From Bosea sp. (in: a-proteobacteria) (GTDB lineage: Bacteria; Pseudomonadota; Alphaproteobacteria; Rhizobiales; Beijerinckiaceae), in NCBI GenBank assembly GCA_023910605.1, contig JAAVVV010000001.1, positions 310,001 to 374,000 of the forward strand: a stretch of 64,000 nt of DNA. Direction: 5' to 3'. The translations under genes and the position numbers were made by a program. Below are positions 36,667 through 44,065 of this stretch, one piece after another (the first letter of the stretch is position 1; each line of letters begins with the position of its first letter). Below the pieces are notes generated by a model. That model saw only the letters and a list, made by a program, of their open reading frames with translations, searched no databases and was not told where the DNA came from.

Positions 36667-38372
36667 TATGAGGTCATCTTTGCTGCCGTGATCGCCATGG
36701 CGTTTTCCTCCTTCTGATAGGCCTTGGTTGTTTGTTCCACGGTCGTCAGCACATGCCCCGCCGCAAACGACAGACTGAGCCGATTGGTCATGTTGAGCGC
36801 AATCGCATTGCCCGGCTCCTGTTTTGCTGTTGCCGACCAGGCCCCGAGACTGGCATTCACCACTTGCCATTGCCGCTCGGTGACGGGGATGCGCACCGGG
36901 TTGCTTCGCGCCGTCTCGATGCGGCGGCGAGCATTGGCGATCATGGCAGCATTGGCGGGGCGTTCCGAATAAGCGATGTCGCGGTCTTCACGACCAGCAC
37001 GCGGCCGGTCGGCGGCATCTACGATCGCCTTGTCCTTCGCGCCATAAGACTGTGACGATGCCCGCTCCATGGCGCCGGTCGCCGTAATCTTGAGCCCATT
37101 CGTCTGCGCTGCCTCAGCAAATCCCGTGCGCCATCCCACAAATGTCTGCCGGTTCGGATGGATCTTCACGCCGTTCTCATCACGCATCGCGACAATGGCA
37201 TGGGCGTGGATATGCCCGTCGGTCTCGCGATCCGTGTGCAGCGCGAACATGAATTTATGATCGGCGAACTGCGCGTGCAGGAATTCCCGCGCGGCATTCC
37301 GGAAGCGCTCGTGATCAACCCCGGCTTTGGACGAGATGATCAGATGCATCGTGTCGCGCGGGGTTTGCGAGCGCAGCTGCTCCTTCCAGGCCTGCGCCGT
37401 GGCTCGCACGTCTGCCGCGTTGCTGACCGTCCCGCCATCCGAGCGCTGCGCTGGCCCACGATCGGCAAGCTGGTTCAGCCGGTGCGTCAACCCGTCGACA
37501 CCATGCGCGGCCGTGCCCGGCTCGACCGACAACCGATAGGCGGCAATGCCGATCGCCTCGACCCTGGCATGGATCGCCGCCTGGCTCCTGGCGTCGAGCA
37601 CGCGCAACTGGAACCCGTCTTCCTCGCTGCCGACACGTTGTTCGGTGATCCGGAACCGTTCCGCCTTGCCCTCTTCGTTGCGACCGGCCAGCACCGTCAC
37701 CACACGCGCCTCGATCGATCCATCGCGCACGGCATCGATGCGCATGGCATGGACATGGCCCCTGAACACCACAGCCACCGTGTCTTCCAGCTTCGCCCTA
37801 TCTTCGGGAGTGTCCTTCAATCCGGCTACCGCCACTCTCACACTCGCCGCATCCTGGCTCTTGGCCCGTTTCTCAAAGTCTTGCGCCCAGCGCTTCATCT
37901 CGACCGCGACAGCCTCGCGATCGGTCAGCATCATCCCTTCATGGGTTTCCAGCGGCGCATCCTCGCGCAGCACATAATCGGCAGTGGCGGCGGCGCGCGC
38001 TCCGCCGCTGGCGAACGAAATCAGCTTCACCACCGCCGGCGAATATCCCTGGGCCATCAGCCTCTGCGAAGCGCCGTTACCGCCAGAGCCGCTGCCGTCA
38101 CTCGACCGGCGTGACCCTCCCCCATCGACAACGACAGACCGCGGCGCGCCCTTGCCTGTCTTGGCGCTCTGCAACTCGTCGCCTCGCCACAACGCCATCC
38201 CGATGCCGGCAGAGGGAGCCCCGCGCCCACTACGTCCTGCGCCGCCGCTAGCCCCCTGCCCCAAGAGACTGGCGCCGGTGCCGCCCGACATCCGCGCCTG
38301 CCGGCCACGCTCTTCATCGGCAGCCGCCGCAGACAGCGCCTCGATCCAGCCGGTGATCTCATCACTGGTCAT
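36663..38372 (-). CDS. Relaxase/mobilization nuclease
   Basis: 569 aa. DNA-nicking enzyme that starts conjugative transfer. After a Gly/Ser-rich low-complexity N-terminus, the relaxase core lies in the C-terminal half: a DTMHLIISSKAG strand near residue 350 and the metal-binding histidine motif HTDRETDGHIHAHAIV near residue 387. It overlaps the MobC-like gene by four bases (ATGA), the usual pairing. The last residues (MTSY) and the stop come from the junction with the IS630 at 35510-36666, so the native C-terminus may be lost. The assignment to a MOB class is uncertain. Confidence 0.82.
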   Translation of the reverse strand: MTSDEITGWIEALSAAAADEERGRQARMSGGTGASLLGQGASGGAGRSGRGAPSAGIGMALWRGDELQSAKTGKGAPRSVVVDGGGSRRSSDGSGSGGNGASQRLMAQGYSPAVVKLISFASGGARAAATADYVLREDAPLETHEGMMLTDREAVAVEMKRWAQDFEKRAKSQDAASVRVAVAGLKDTPEDRAKLEDTVAVVFRGHVHAMRIDAVRDGSIEARVVTVLAGRNEEGKAERFRITEQRVGSEEDGFQLRVLDARSQAAIHARVEAIGIAAYRLSVEPGTAAHGVDGLTHRLNQLADRGPAQRSDGGTVSNAADVRATAQAWKEQLRSQTPRDTMHLIISSKAGVDHERFRNAAREFLHAQFADHKFMFALHTDRETDGHIHAHAIVAMRDENGVKIHPNRQTFVGWRTGFAEAAQTNGLKITATGAMERASSQSYGAKDKAIVDAADRPRAGREDRDIAYSERPANAAMIANARRRIETARSNPVRIPVTERQWQVVNASLGAWSATAKQEPGNAIALNMTNRLSLSFAAGHVLTTVEQTTKAYQKEENAMAITAAKMTSY

Positions 38373-38686
38373 GAGGATCGCTCCACCGATCCCAGTTGCG
38401 CCGCGCGCCTGAGGCCACTGCCATAGGCCAGCGTCATGGCGGTGAGCTCGCCATCGATGGCGCTGATCCGTCGATGCAGGATTTCAAAGATAGGCCGCGT
38501 ATCCTCAAGCCGAACCGCACGCCCTTCGTTGATGGCCTTGACCACCTGGGCGAGGTTCCTGCCGACCGCACGGATTTGTCCGCTGAGCTCTGCGACCGTC
38601 TCTGCATTATCCCGCGACAGCGCCGGACCAACATCCAACGCCGCCCTGATCAGCCGCCGCGTCACCTCAGCTTGATGACAGACCAA
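38369..38686 (-). CDS. MobC-like relaxosome accessory protein
   Basis: About 105 aa from a TTG; a GTG at codon 8 is an alternative. The segment SGQIRAVGRNLAQVVKAINEG near residues 35-55 is the MobC signature; these small proteins help the relaxase open oriT. The same region of DNA can be read in another frame from an ATG about 80 bases further upstream (MGAKRHRLDLDEAD), so the native gene may have a frameshift near 38690 that cost its N-terminus. Overlaps the relaxase start, with which it is co-translated. Confidence 0.65.
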   Translation of the reverse strand: MVCHQAEVTRRLIRAALDVGPALSRDNAETVAELSGQIRAVGRNLAQVVKAINEGRAVRLEDTRPIFEILHRRISAIDGELTAMTLAYGSGLRRAAQLGSVERSS

Positions 38687-38829
38687 GCCGAGCCGATGCT
38701 TCCACCAGCAGCCGGTGAATCCGCTTCATCCAGATCGAGGCGATGCCGCTTGGCGCCCATGACAACCTCCACCACCGAAGTTTGTCCCACAAACTGCTAT
38801 CTTGTCAATATAGAAAAGCAATAGCCCCA

Positions 38830-39376
38830 TGCTGAAATCAATCTACATTTTTCGAACGGCGCAAATCGACAATCAACCCGGTCCATAGACATTCAATCGT
38901 ACGGCGTACATGATCAGATATATGTATAATTGGACTTTTATACTGTCATACCGTTATGCGGTCGTCATGTATCACCATTTAACCGGAAAACCGTATTGCT
39001 GGAATACGGCCATACGGGACATGACAATCGGCACATGGGATAACGGTCGTTGCGTTTTCCGGTCAAACCGTATCCCCGGTTTCCCAGAAAACAGGACCAC
39101 CGGAGGCCAGTGATCGAGGATCGCAGGTGTTTTGCGGTTTCACCGGCCGACAGGTTCACCGCAATACGGGACCGCTGTCACACTGGACGACCGGAGAACA
39201 GGACGCCGGTCATCCAGTGTCCCGGGCTTGCCCGCAAACCGTCATGTGGTTTTCCAGCAAAACAGCAATCCGCCAAAACGTTCATTATGATAAACCAATA
39301 GACCATTTTGCTGTATTCCTGTAATCAGGAATCATCGTTTAACAGGCATGCGGTCAGACCGTCTCCCCGTTCTGGT
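38830..39376 (+). other. AT-rich hairpin-rich non-coding tract, candidate oriT
   Basis: About 550 bases without a convincing gene, markedly richer in A+T than both flanks. It contains repeated CCGTAT/ATACGG words and several inverted repeats: CCGTATT/AATACGG (38991-38997 and 39003-39009, 5-base loop), TTGCGGT/ACCGCAA (39132-39138 and 39158-39164) and the 14-bp stem at 39181-39219. It lies directly upstream of the MobC-relaxase pair, where an origin of transfer is expected. An origin of replication with iterons is an alternative. No nick-site consensus was recognised. Confidence 0.45.
39181..39219. repeat. Strong inverted repeat within candidate oriT
   Basis: Arms CACTGGACGACCGG (39181-39194) and CCGGTCATCCAGTG (39206-39219) pair at 13 of 14 positions around an 11-base loop. 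It is the longest stem in the tract, about 500 bases from the MobC-like start. Inverted repeats of this size next to the nick site are typical of oriT. Confidence 0.7.
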
Positions 39377-39432
39377 TCATGGTCGATTGGAGGTCGCATC
39401 GGTGCCGCGCACGCTTGCCCTCATCACCGACA

Positions 39433-39777
39433 TCATCCCGTCAGCAAGGGTCGCCGCACCTTTGTCGGACGGATCTTCTTCCAGTCCATCCCGGCCAGAA
39501 GAGCCATCAGCTGCGAATGGTCCAGGCGAATGCGAGCCGCCGATAGGGCAGGCCAGCAAAAGCCTTGCTCCTCAAGCGTCTTCGAATAGAGACAAACGCC
39601 GCTGCCATCCCACCACACGATCCGAACACGGTCCGCACGTTTCGACCGAAACACGTAAAGCGCGCCGTTGAACGGGTCGAGGCCGCCATCCCGGACAAGC
39701 ACCATCAGGGATGCGGCACCTTTACGAAAGTCGACGGGCTGGCACGACACGTAAACGACGACACCCAGGCCAATCAT
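39433..39777 (-). CDS. tnpB: IS66 TnpB-type protein
   Basis: 114 aa. IS66 OrfB signature: CQPVDFRKGAASLMVLVRD near residue 12, FRSKRADRVRIVWWDGSGVCLYSK near residue 43, and LALLAGMDWKKIR near the end. Needed for IS66 transposition with TnpA and TnpC; no TnpC is left here. Confidence 0.88.
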   Translation of the reverse strand: MIGLGVVVYVSCQPVDFRKGAASLMVLVRDGGLDPFNGALYVFRSKRADRVRIVWWDGSGVCLYSKTLEEQGFCWPALSAARIRLDHSQLMALLAGMDWKKIRPTKVRRPLLTG

Positions 39778-40178
39778 GCTTTGCGCACCGCCCTCAGTAT
39801 CACGGTCAGATGATCCGCATCGATGTCGCCGCCAACACGGACAACCGTATCCCGAATGACAATCTCCACAGCCCAGTTGCCAGCCGCCTCGACGCGCGCA
39901 AACTTCACCTCATCGTGCGCAACGGGCATGGCTTTGACCGCCCCGGATGCCCGGGCCTGTCGCCGCCATCCATAAAGCTGCGAAGGGTCAACCCCGGCAG
40001 AACGCGCAATCGCCGAAACATTCGCACCAGGCAACAGCGTCTGGGAAATCAGTCGTGCCTTCTCGTCGACCGACCAATCACGTAGCCTGCGCCTCGTCCG
40101 CACCGGCGCTGCCGTCAAAACCTCAAAAACTCGATCTTGATTCATACTCTCGCTCATAGGATTCCCCACATGATTCAC
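39774..40178 (-). CDS. tnpA: IS66 TnpA-type protein
   Basis: Up to 134 aa; an internal Met (MNQDRVF) may be the true start. Helix-turn-helix in WSVDEKARLISQTLLPGANVSAIARSAGVDPSQLYGWRRQA, the typical TnpA/OrfA domain of IS66, with a short C-terminal tail. Overlaps tnpB by four bases. Part of a defective element. Confidence 0.85.
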   Translation of the reverse strand: MNHVGNPMSESMNQDRVFEVLTAAPVRTRRRLRDWSVDEKARLISQTLLPGANVSAIARSAGVDPSQLYGWRRQARASGAVKAMPVAHDEVKFARVEAAGNWAVEIVIRDTVVRVGGDIDADHLTVILRAVRKA

Positions 40179-40286
40179 CGGGAAAATGAGCGATCAGAAC
40201 ACCAAAAGATACGTGGGGTTGCCTACACGCTTACCTTTGAGGCTTCGCGACCTCCCTCAAGAGTAAGAGTGCAAGCCGGGTGTGCC

Positions 40287-40343
40287 GTGACGGGTTGAGT
40301 GTCGAGAGAGAGGCTCTCGGCCAGCACGTCATGGAGATGAGTC
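40287..40343 (+). promoter_or_regulatory. Conserved leader (copy 1) upstream of DUF932 gene
   Basis: A 57-base stretch from GTGACGGGTTGA to the start codon contains CGAGAG-AGAGG-CTCTCG, a six-pair stem with a five-base loop, then CATGGAGA as the ribosome site. The same arrangement, at almost the same distance from the start codon, precedes the ParB-like gene (41609-41666). The repeat outside coding sequence suggests a shared cis-acting RNA or operator. Confidence 0.6.
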
Positions 40344-41540
40344 ATGACCGAAGTGGAGATCCTGGGTACCTCGCCTGCGCGCAGCGGCGGCTACAAGGTG
40401 GATGTGTCGAAGGGGGAGCGCGTTGGGCGCGTCTCCTCCGAATGGTTCTCACGGCCCGACGACGAGCGCTTCTTGTCGCTCGACGAACTGATGGCGTCTG
40501 TGCGCGGCCGGGCCGAACGCAGCACGACGCGCACCGTGGATAGCGCAGTTGTGCGAGTCGAGGCGAGCCGGGAGGATCCCGAGCGTCTCGCGTTGATACT
40601 GCCGGGGGCAGACGCGCCGGTAGCGCCCACCCACTGGAGCTTCGGCCAGCTCGCCAGCCTCGTCGGCGCGCCGGCCTCGTATCTGCGCCAGCTTCCGGCG
40701 GCGCTCGCCGGCATCAATCTGCAGTACGGTCTCTCGTCGCACCGTGCCGAGCAGATCAAGACGCTGGAGGCACGAAACGGGCGGACCGAGCTGCGCGCCG
40801 TTACCGGCCCGGACTACGGCCGCATTTACGACCATGAACTCGTCTCGGCTGTGCAGCGCATAGCCGGCAACGGCACGGGCGACACGCGCTGGAAGGTGCC
40901 GGGCGTGCTCGACTGGCGCACAGGCGTCTACAACCCGCATGTGGATGTGAGCCGAGACACCACCACCCTCTACGCCTCCGACCGCGACGTCTTCCTCTTC
41001 CTGGTCGACGACCTCAACCCGATCGAGGCTGGCTGGCTGCCCGATGGCTCGCCGGACCTCTATTTCCGGGGCTTCTACTGCTGGAACTCGGAGGTCGGCG
41101 CCAAGACGCTCGGCATCGCCAGCTTCTATCTCCGAGCGGTGTGCCAGAACCGCAATCTCTGGGGCGTCGAGGACTTCGAGGAGATCACCATCCGGCACTC
41201 GAAATATGCTGCGGGGCGCTTCGCCCATGAGGTGGCGCCAGCGCTTGTGCGCTTCGCCGACTCTTCGCCGATGCCTTTCGTCAACGGCATCCGGCAAGCG
41301 CGCGAGCGGATCGTCGCGCGCACGTATGAAGACCGCACCGAGTTCCTCAGGAAGCGCGGCTTCAGCAGGGGCGAGACCGCGAAGATCATCGAGACCGTTC
41401 TCACCGAGGAAGGCCATCCGCCGGCTTCGGTATTCGACTTCGTTCAAGGCATCACGGCAGTGGCACGCACCAGGCCCCATCAAGACGCCAGGCTCGAGCT
41501 CGAAGGCCGGGCGAAGAAGCTTCTGGATCGTGCAGCGTAA
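40344..41540 (+). CDS. DUF932 family plasmid/phage-type protein
   Basis: 398 aa. The DUF932 domain covers most of the protein (WSFGQLASLVGAPASYLRQLPA near residue 96, LRAVTGPDYGRIYDHELVSAV near residue 152, YCWNSEVGAKTLGIASFYLRAVCQNRNLWG near 245). Members are common on plasmids, phages and integrative elements of Proteobacteria, often beside ParB-like and TOPRIM genes as here; the molecular role is not established. Preceded by a leader shared with the downstream ParB-like gene. Confidence 0.85.
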   Translation: MTEVEILGTSPARSGGYKVDVSKGERVGRVSSEWFSRPDDERFLSLDELMASVRGRAERSTTRTVDSAVVRVEASREDPERLALILPGADAPVAPTHWSFGQLASLVGAPASYLRQLPAALAGINLQYGLSSHRAEQIKTLEARNGRTELRAVTGPDYGRIYDHELVSAVQRIAGNGTGDTRWKVPGVLDWRTGVYNPHVDVSRDTTTLYASDRDVFLFLVDDLNPIEAGWLPDGSPDLYFRGFYCWNSEVGAKTLGIASFYLRAVCQNRNLWGVEDFEEITIRHSKYAAGRFAHEVAPALVRFADSSPMPFVNGIRQARERIVARTYEDRTEFLRKRGFSRGETAKIIETVLTEEGHPPASVFDFVQGITAVARTRPHQDARLELEGRAKKLLDRAA

Positions 41541-41563
41541 GAGTTGCCCCTGACAAGTCTGCT

Positions 41564-41604
41564 CCCCGCGGTCCGTCCCTTCCGAGGAAGAGGCGGGCCG
41601 CGGG
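41564..41604 (+). terminator. Long GC-rich hairpin after DUF932 gene
   Basis: CCCGCGGTCCGTCCCTTCC folds on GGAAGAGGCGGGCCGCGGG with a two-base loop; 16 of 19 positions pair by Watson-Crick, two are G-U, and one mismatches. No T-run follows, so it could end transcription by another route, protect the mRNA end, or be part of the leader that begins five bases later. Confidence 0.45.
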
Positions 41605-41608
41605 CTTC

Positions 41609-41666
41609 GTGACGGGTTGAATGGTCGAGAGAGAGGCTTTCGGCCGACCCGCCATGGAGAACGGCC
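41609..41666 (+). promoter_or_regulatory. Conserved leader (copy 2) upstream of ParB-like gene
   Basis: 58 bases from GTGACGGGTTGA to the ATG at 41667, sharing GTCGAGAGAGAGGCT, TCGGCC and CATGGAGA with the leader at 40287-40343. One arm of the stem changes from CTCTCG to CTTTCG, which in RNA keeps the pair as G-U. The first ATG in CCATGGAG is out of frame with the gene. Confidence 0.6.
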
Positions 41667-43796
41667 ATGTCGACCAAGACCAAGTCCCCCAAGGGTTCGA
41701 GCCCGAAGATCGCTCTCAGCGCCTCGCGAGACATTCCCTTCGACCGGCTGGTGTTAAGCCAGTCCAACGTCCGGCGCATCAAGGCGGGCGTCGCCATCGA
41801 GGAGCTCGCCGAGGACATCGCCCGGCGCACGTTGTTGCAAAGCCTGACCGTGCGCCCCGTGCTCGACGAGAACGGCGCGGAGACGGGCATGTTCGAGGTG
41901 CCCTCGGGCGGTCGGCGCTACCGGGCGCTGGAGCTGCTGGTGAAGAGCAAGCGCCTTGCCCGCACCGCGCCCATCCCCTGCGTTATCCGCACCGAGGGGA
42001 TCGCGGAGGAGGACTCGCTCGCCGAGAACATCCAGCGTGCGCCGCTTCACCCGCTCGACCAGTTCCGCGCCTTCCAGACCCTGCGCGAGAAGGGGCAGAG
42101 CGAGGAGGAGATCGCGGCGGCCTTCTTCATCTCGGTGGCGGTGGTGAAGCAGCGCCTCCGGCTCGCCGCTGTCAGCCCGCGCCTCCTCGACGTCTATGCT
42201 GAGGACGGCGTCACGCTGGAGCAGTTGATGGCCTTCACGGTCAGCCCCGACCATCAACGCCAGGAGCAGGTCTGGGAGGCCGTGCAGCGCTCCTACTCAA
42301 AAGAGCCCTACACGATCCGGCGTATGCTCACGGAAGGGGCGGTGCGCGCCTCCGACAAGCGGGCGCAGTTTGTCGGTGCCGAGGCCTATGAAGAGGCGGG
42401 CGGGATCATCCTGCGTGATCTGTTCCAGTCGGACGAGGGCGGCTGGTGGCAGGACGTCCGCTTGCTCGACCGGCTCGTAGTAGACAGGCTCGAGCGAGAA
42501 GCCGATGTCATCCGCACTGAGGGCTGGCGCTGGGTCGAGGCGCTTCCCGAATTCCCCTACGGCCACAGCTACGGCCTGCGCCACCTCCAGGGCGAGGCCG
42601 AGCCGTTCACCGAAGCGGAGCTGGCCACCCGCGAGGCGCTACAGACCGAGTACGACGCGCTCGAAGCGAGTTGCGAGGGCCTCGACGAGATTCCGGATCA
42701 AACCGACCAGCGCCTCGCCGAGATCGAGACGGCCTTGGCCGCCTTCGACCATCGGCCGCTTGTCTATGGCACGGAAGAGATCACCCGCGCCGGCGTATTT
42801 GTCTCGATCGACGGCTCGGGCAGCTTGCGCGTCGAGCGCGGCTTCGTGCGGCCGGAAGACGAGCCGCCGGTGGAGGCACCCGAACCGGAGACAGGAGAGA
42901 CTGTCGCCGAGGCTGATGATGTTCGCAATGTTACCGTCGCCGCCCGCATGGACGGTCCTGCCGAAATCGTCGCAGCGGAGCCCGAGGAGGACGAAGGCGT
43001 CCGACCGCTCTCGGATCGGCTGGTGATGGAGCTCACCGCGCATCGCACCGTTGCGTTACGCGAGGCGCTGGCGAATGACTCGGACATCGCCTTCGTCGCG
43101 GCGCTGCACGCGCTGACACTTCGGCTTTTCTACCGCTACAACCTCGACAGCTGCGTCGAGATCGAACCGAAGAGCGCGGCCTTCACCGCGCAGGCGGCAG
43201 GCCTCGGTGACACCGCTTCGGCGCAGGCGATCGAAGCGCGGCACGCAAGGTGGGCGGAAGCGCTGCCGAAGGAACCGGGCGAGCTCTGGGATGTCTTGAC
43301 CGGCTTCGACGGCGACAGCCGCCAAGTCCTCTTCGCCCATTGCGTCGCGCTCACGCTCAACGCGGTTGCCGAGCCCTACAATCGGCGACCCAAGGCGCTG
43401 GCGCACGCCGACCGTCTGGCCGAAGCGCTCGACCTCGACATGGCGGCCGCCGGCTGGAAGCCCACGATCGAGGGCTATCTCGGGCGCGTCACCAAGGGCC
43501 GCATTCTTGAAGCCGTGCGGGAAGCCAAGGGCGCGCGTGCGGCCGACCGCATCGCGCATATGAAGAAAGCCGAAATGTCGGAGGCGGCCGAAGCGCTGCT
43601 CGCCGATACCGGCTGGGTGCCCGAGCCGCTGCGCACGCCCGGGCAGACCTTCGGCGTTGAGACGCAGACTGACGGCGAAGGCGAAGGCGAAGTGCAACCA
43701 GCGGGGATCGGCGGGGAACCGGCTATCGACGCTGAGGCCGACGACGACGAGACTGAGCCTGCGCCTCCTCCCCAGGTTGCCATCGCCGCAGAATAA
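41667..43796 (+). CDS. ParB/Spo0J-type protein with long C-terminal extension
   Basis: 709 aa, roughly twice the length of chromosomal ParB. N-terminal ParB nuclease-like domain: IPFDRLVLSQSNVRRIKAG near residue 25, the GGRRYRALELL box near residue 76 and AENIQRAPLHPLDQFRAFQTL near 120. Next comes a helix-turn-helix (QSEEEIAAAFFISVAVVKQRLRLAAVSP near residue 145). The remaining 450 residues are helical with an acidic linker near 395-450 and an acidic tail, and lack the usual ParB dimer domain. No parA is adjacent, so a partition role is doubtful; such proteins occur in integrative elements and plasmids of alphaproteobacteria. Confidence 0.85.
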   Translation: MSTKTKSPKGSSPKIALSASRDIPFDRLVLSQSNVRRIKAGVAIEELAEDIARRTLLQSLTVRPVLDENGAETGMFEVPSGGRRYRALELLVKSKRLARTAPIPCVIRTEGIAEEDSLAENIQRAPLHPLDQFRAFQTLREKGQSEEEIAAAFFISVAVVKQRLRLAAVSPRLLDVYAEDGVTLEQLMAFTVSPDHQRQEQVWEAVQRSYSKEPYTIRRMLTEGAVRASDKRAQFVGAEAYEEAGGIILRDLFQSDEGGWWQDVRLLDRLVVDRLEREADVIRTEGWRWVEALPEFPYGHSYGLRHLQGEAEPFTEAELATREALQTEYDALEASCEGLDEIPDQTDQRLAEIETALAAFDHRPLVYGTEEITRAGVFVSIDGSGSLRVERGFVRPEDEPPVEAPEPETGETVAEADDVRNVTVAARMDGPAEIVAAEPEEDEGVRPLSDRLVMELTAHRTVALREALANDSDIAFVAALHALTLRLFYRYNLDSCVEIEPKSAAFTAQAAGLGDTASAQAIEARHARWAEALPKEPGELWDVLTGFDGDSRQVLFAHCVALTLNAVAEPYNRRPKALAHADRLAEALDLDMAAAGWKPTIEGYLGRVTKGRILEAVREAKGARAADRIAHMKKAEMSEAAEALLADTGWVPEPLRTPGQTFGVETQTDGEGEGEVQPAGIGGEPAIDAEADDDETEPAPPPQVAIAAE

Positions 43797-43817
43797 CAAG
43801 CCCCTACGCAGTCTCGC

Positions 43818-43847
43818 GGGTCCGCCTCACGGCGGGCCCTTTTTTTT
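43818..43847 (+). terminator. Intrinsic terminator after ParB-like gene
   Basis: GGGTCCGCC and GGCGGGCCC form a nine-pair stem (one G-U) with a four-base loop, followed by a run of eight T. A textbook Rho-independent terminator 22 bases after the ParB-like stop codon. Confidence 0.9.
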
Positions 43848-43858
43848 GGAGGTCGGCC

Positions 43859-44065
43859 ATGGACCATAATCGGTCATCGTCTGCCGGGGAACTCACCCGT
43901 GCGCTTGCGCGGAATGCCGAGGTTGTCTGTCGACGTTACCTGTCAAACGGCCGCCGGCAGGGCCGATATTGGCTCGTCGGTGACGCCCAGAATATGCCGG
44001 GGCGAAGCCTGTTTGTGCGTCTCACCGGGCCTGACAGCGGCAAAGGCGCAGCCGGCAAGTGGACA
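43859..44065 (+). pseudogene. 5' fragment of a DUF7146/TOPRIM gene split by insertion
   Basis: Starts with ATG and GGAGG eleven bases upstream and encodes 69 residues (MDHNRSSSAGELTRAL to GKWTD) closely related to, but distinct from, the intact TOPRIM genes at 44176 and 48529. At GKWTD the sequence changes to the inverted-repeat element; the frame then runs on out of homology to 44176. The matching continuation (DAATSEHGDLLDII...) is found at 49720-49989, beyond the element. So one gene has been split by 5.6 kb. Confidence 0.85.

Larger units (their letters stand above)
39377..40234 (-). mobile_element. IS66-family remnant lacking tnpC
   Basis: The right edge carries the IS66 terminal repeat (read leftward GTAAGCGTGTAGGCAACCCC, ending at 40234). 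tnpA and tnpB follow on the minus strand with overlapping ends. Where tnpC should begin, the sequence has no match and soon enters the AT-rich tract, so the transposase gene and the other terminus are lost. The left limit is approximate. Confidence 0.8.

Noticed and set aside
38910..39324. Three short frames in the AT-rich tract
   Set aside because: None has a ribosome site or recognisable motif, and they arise from repeats within hairpins.
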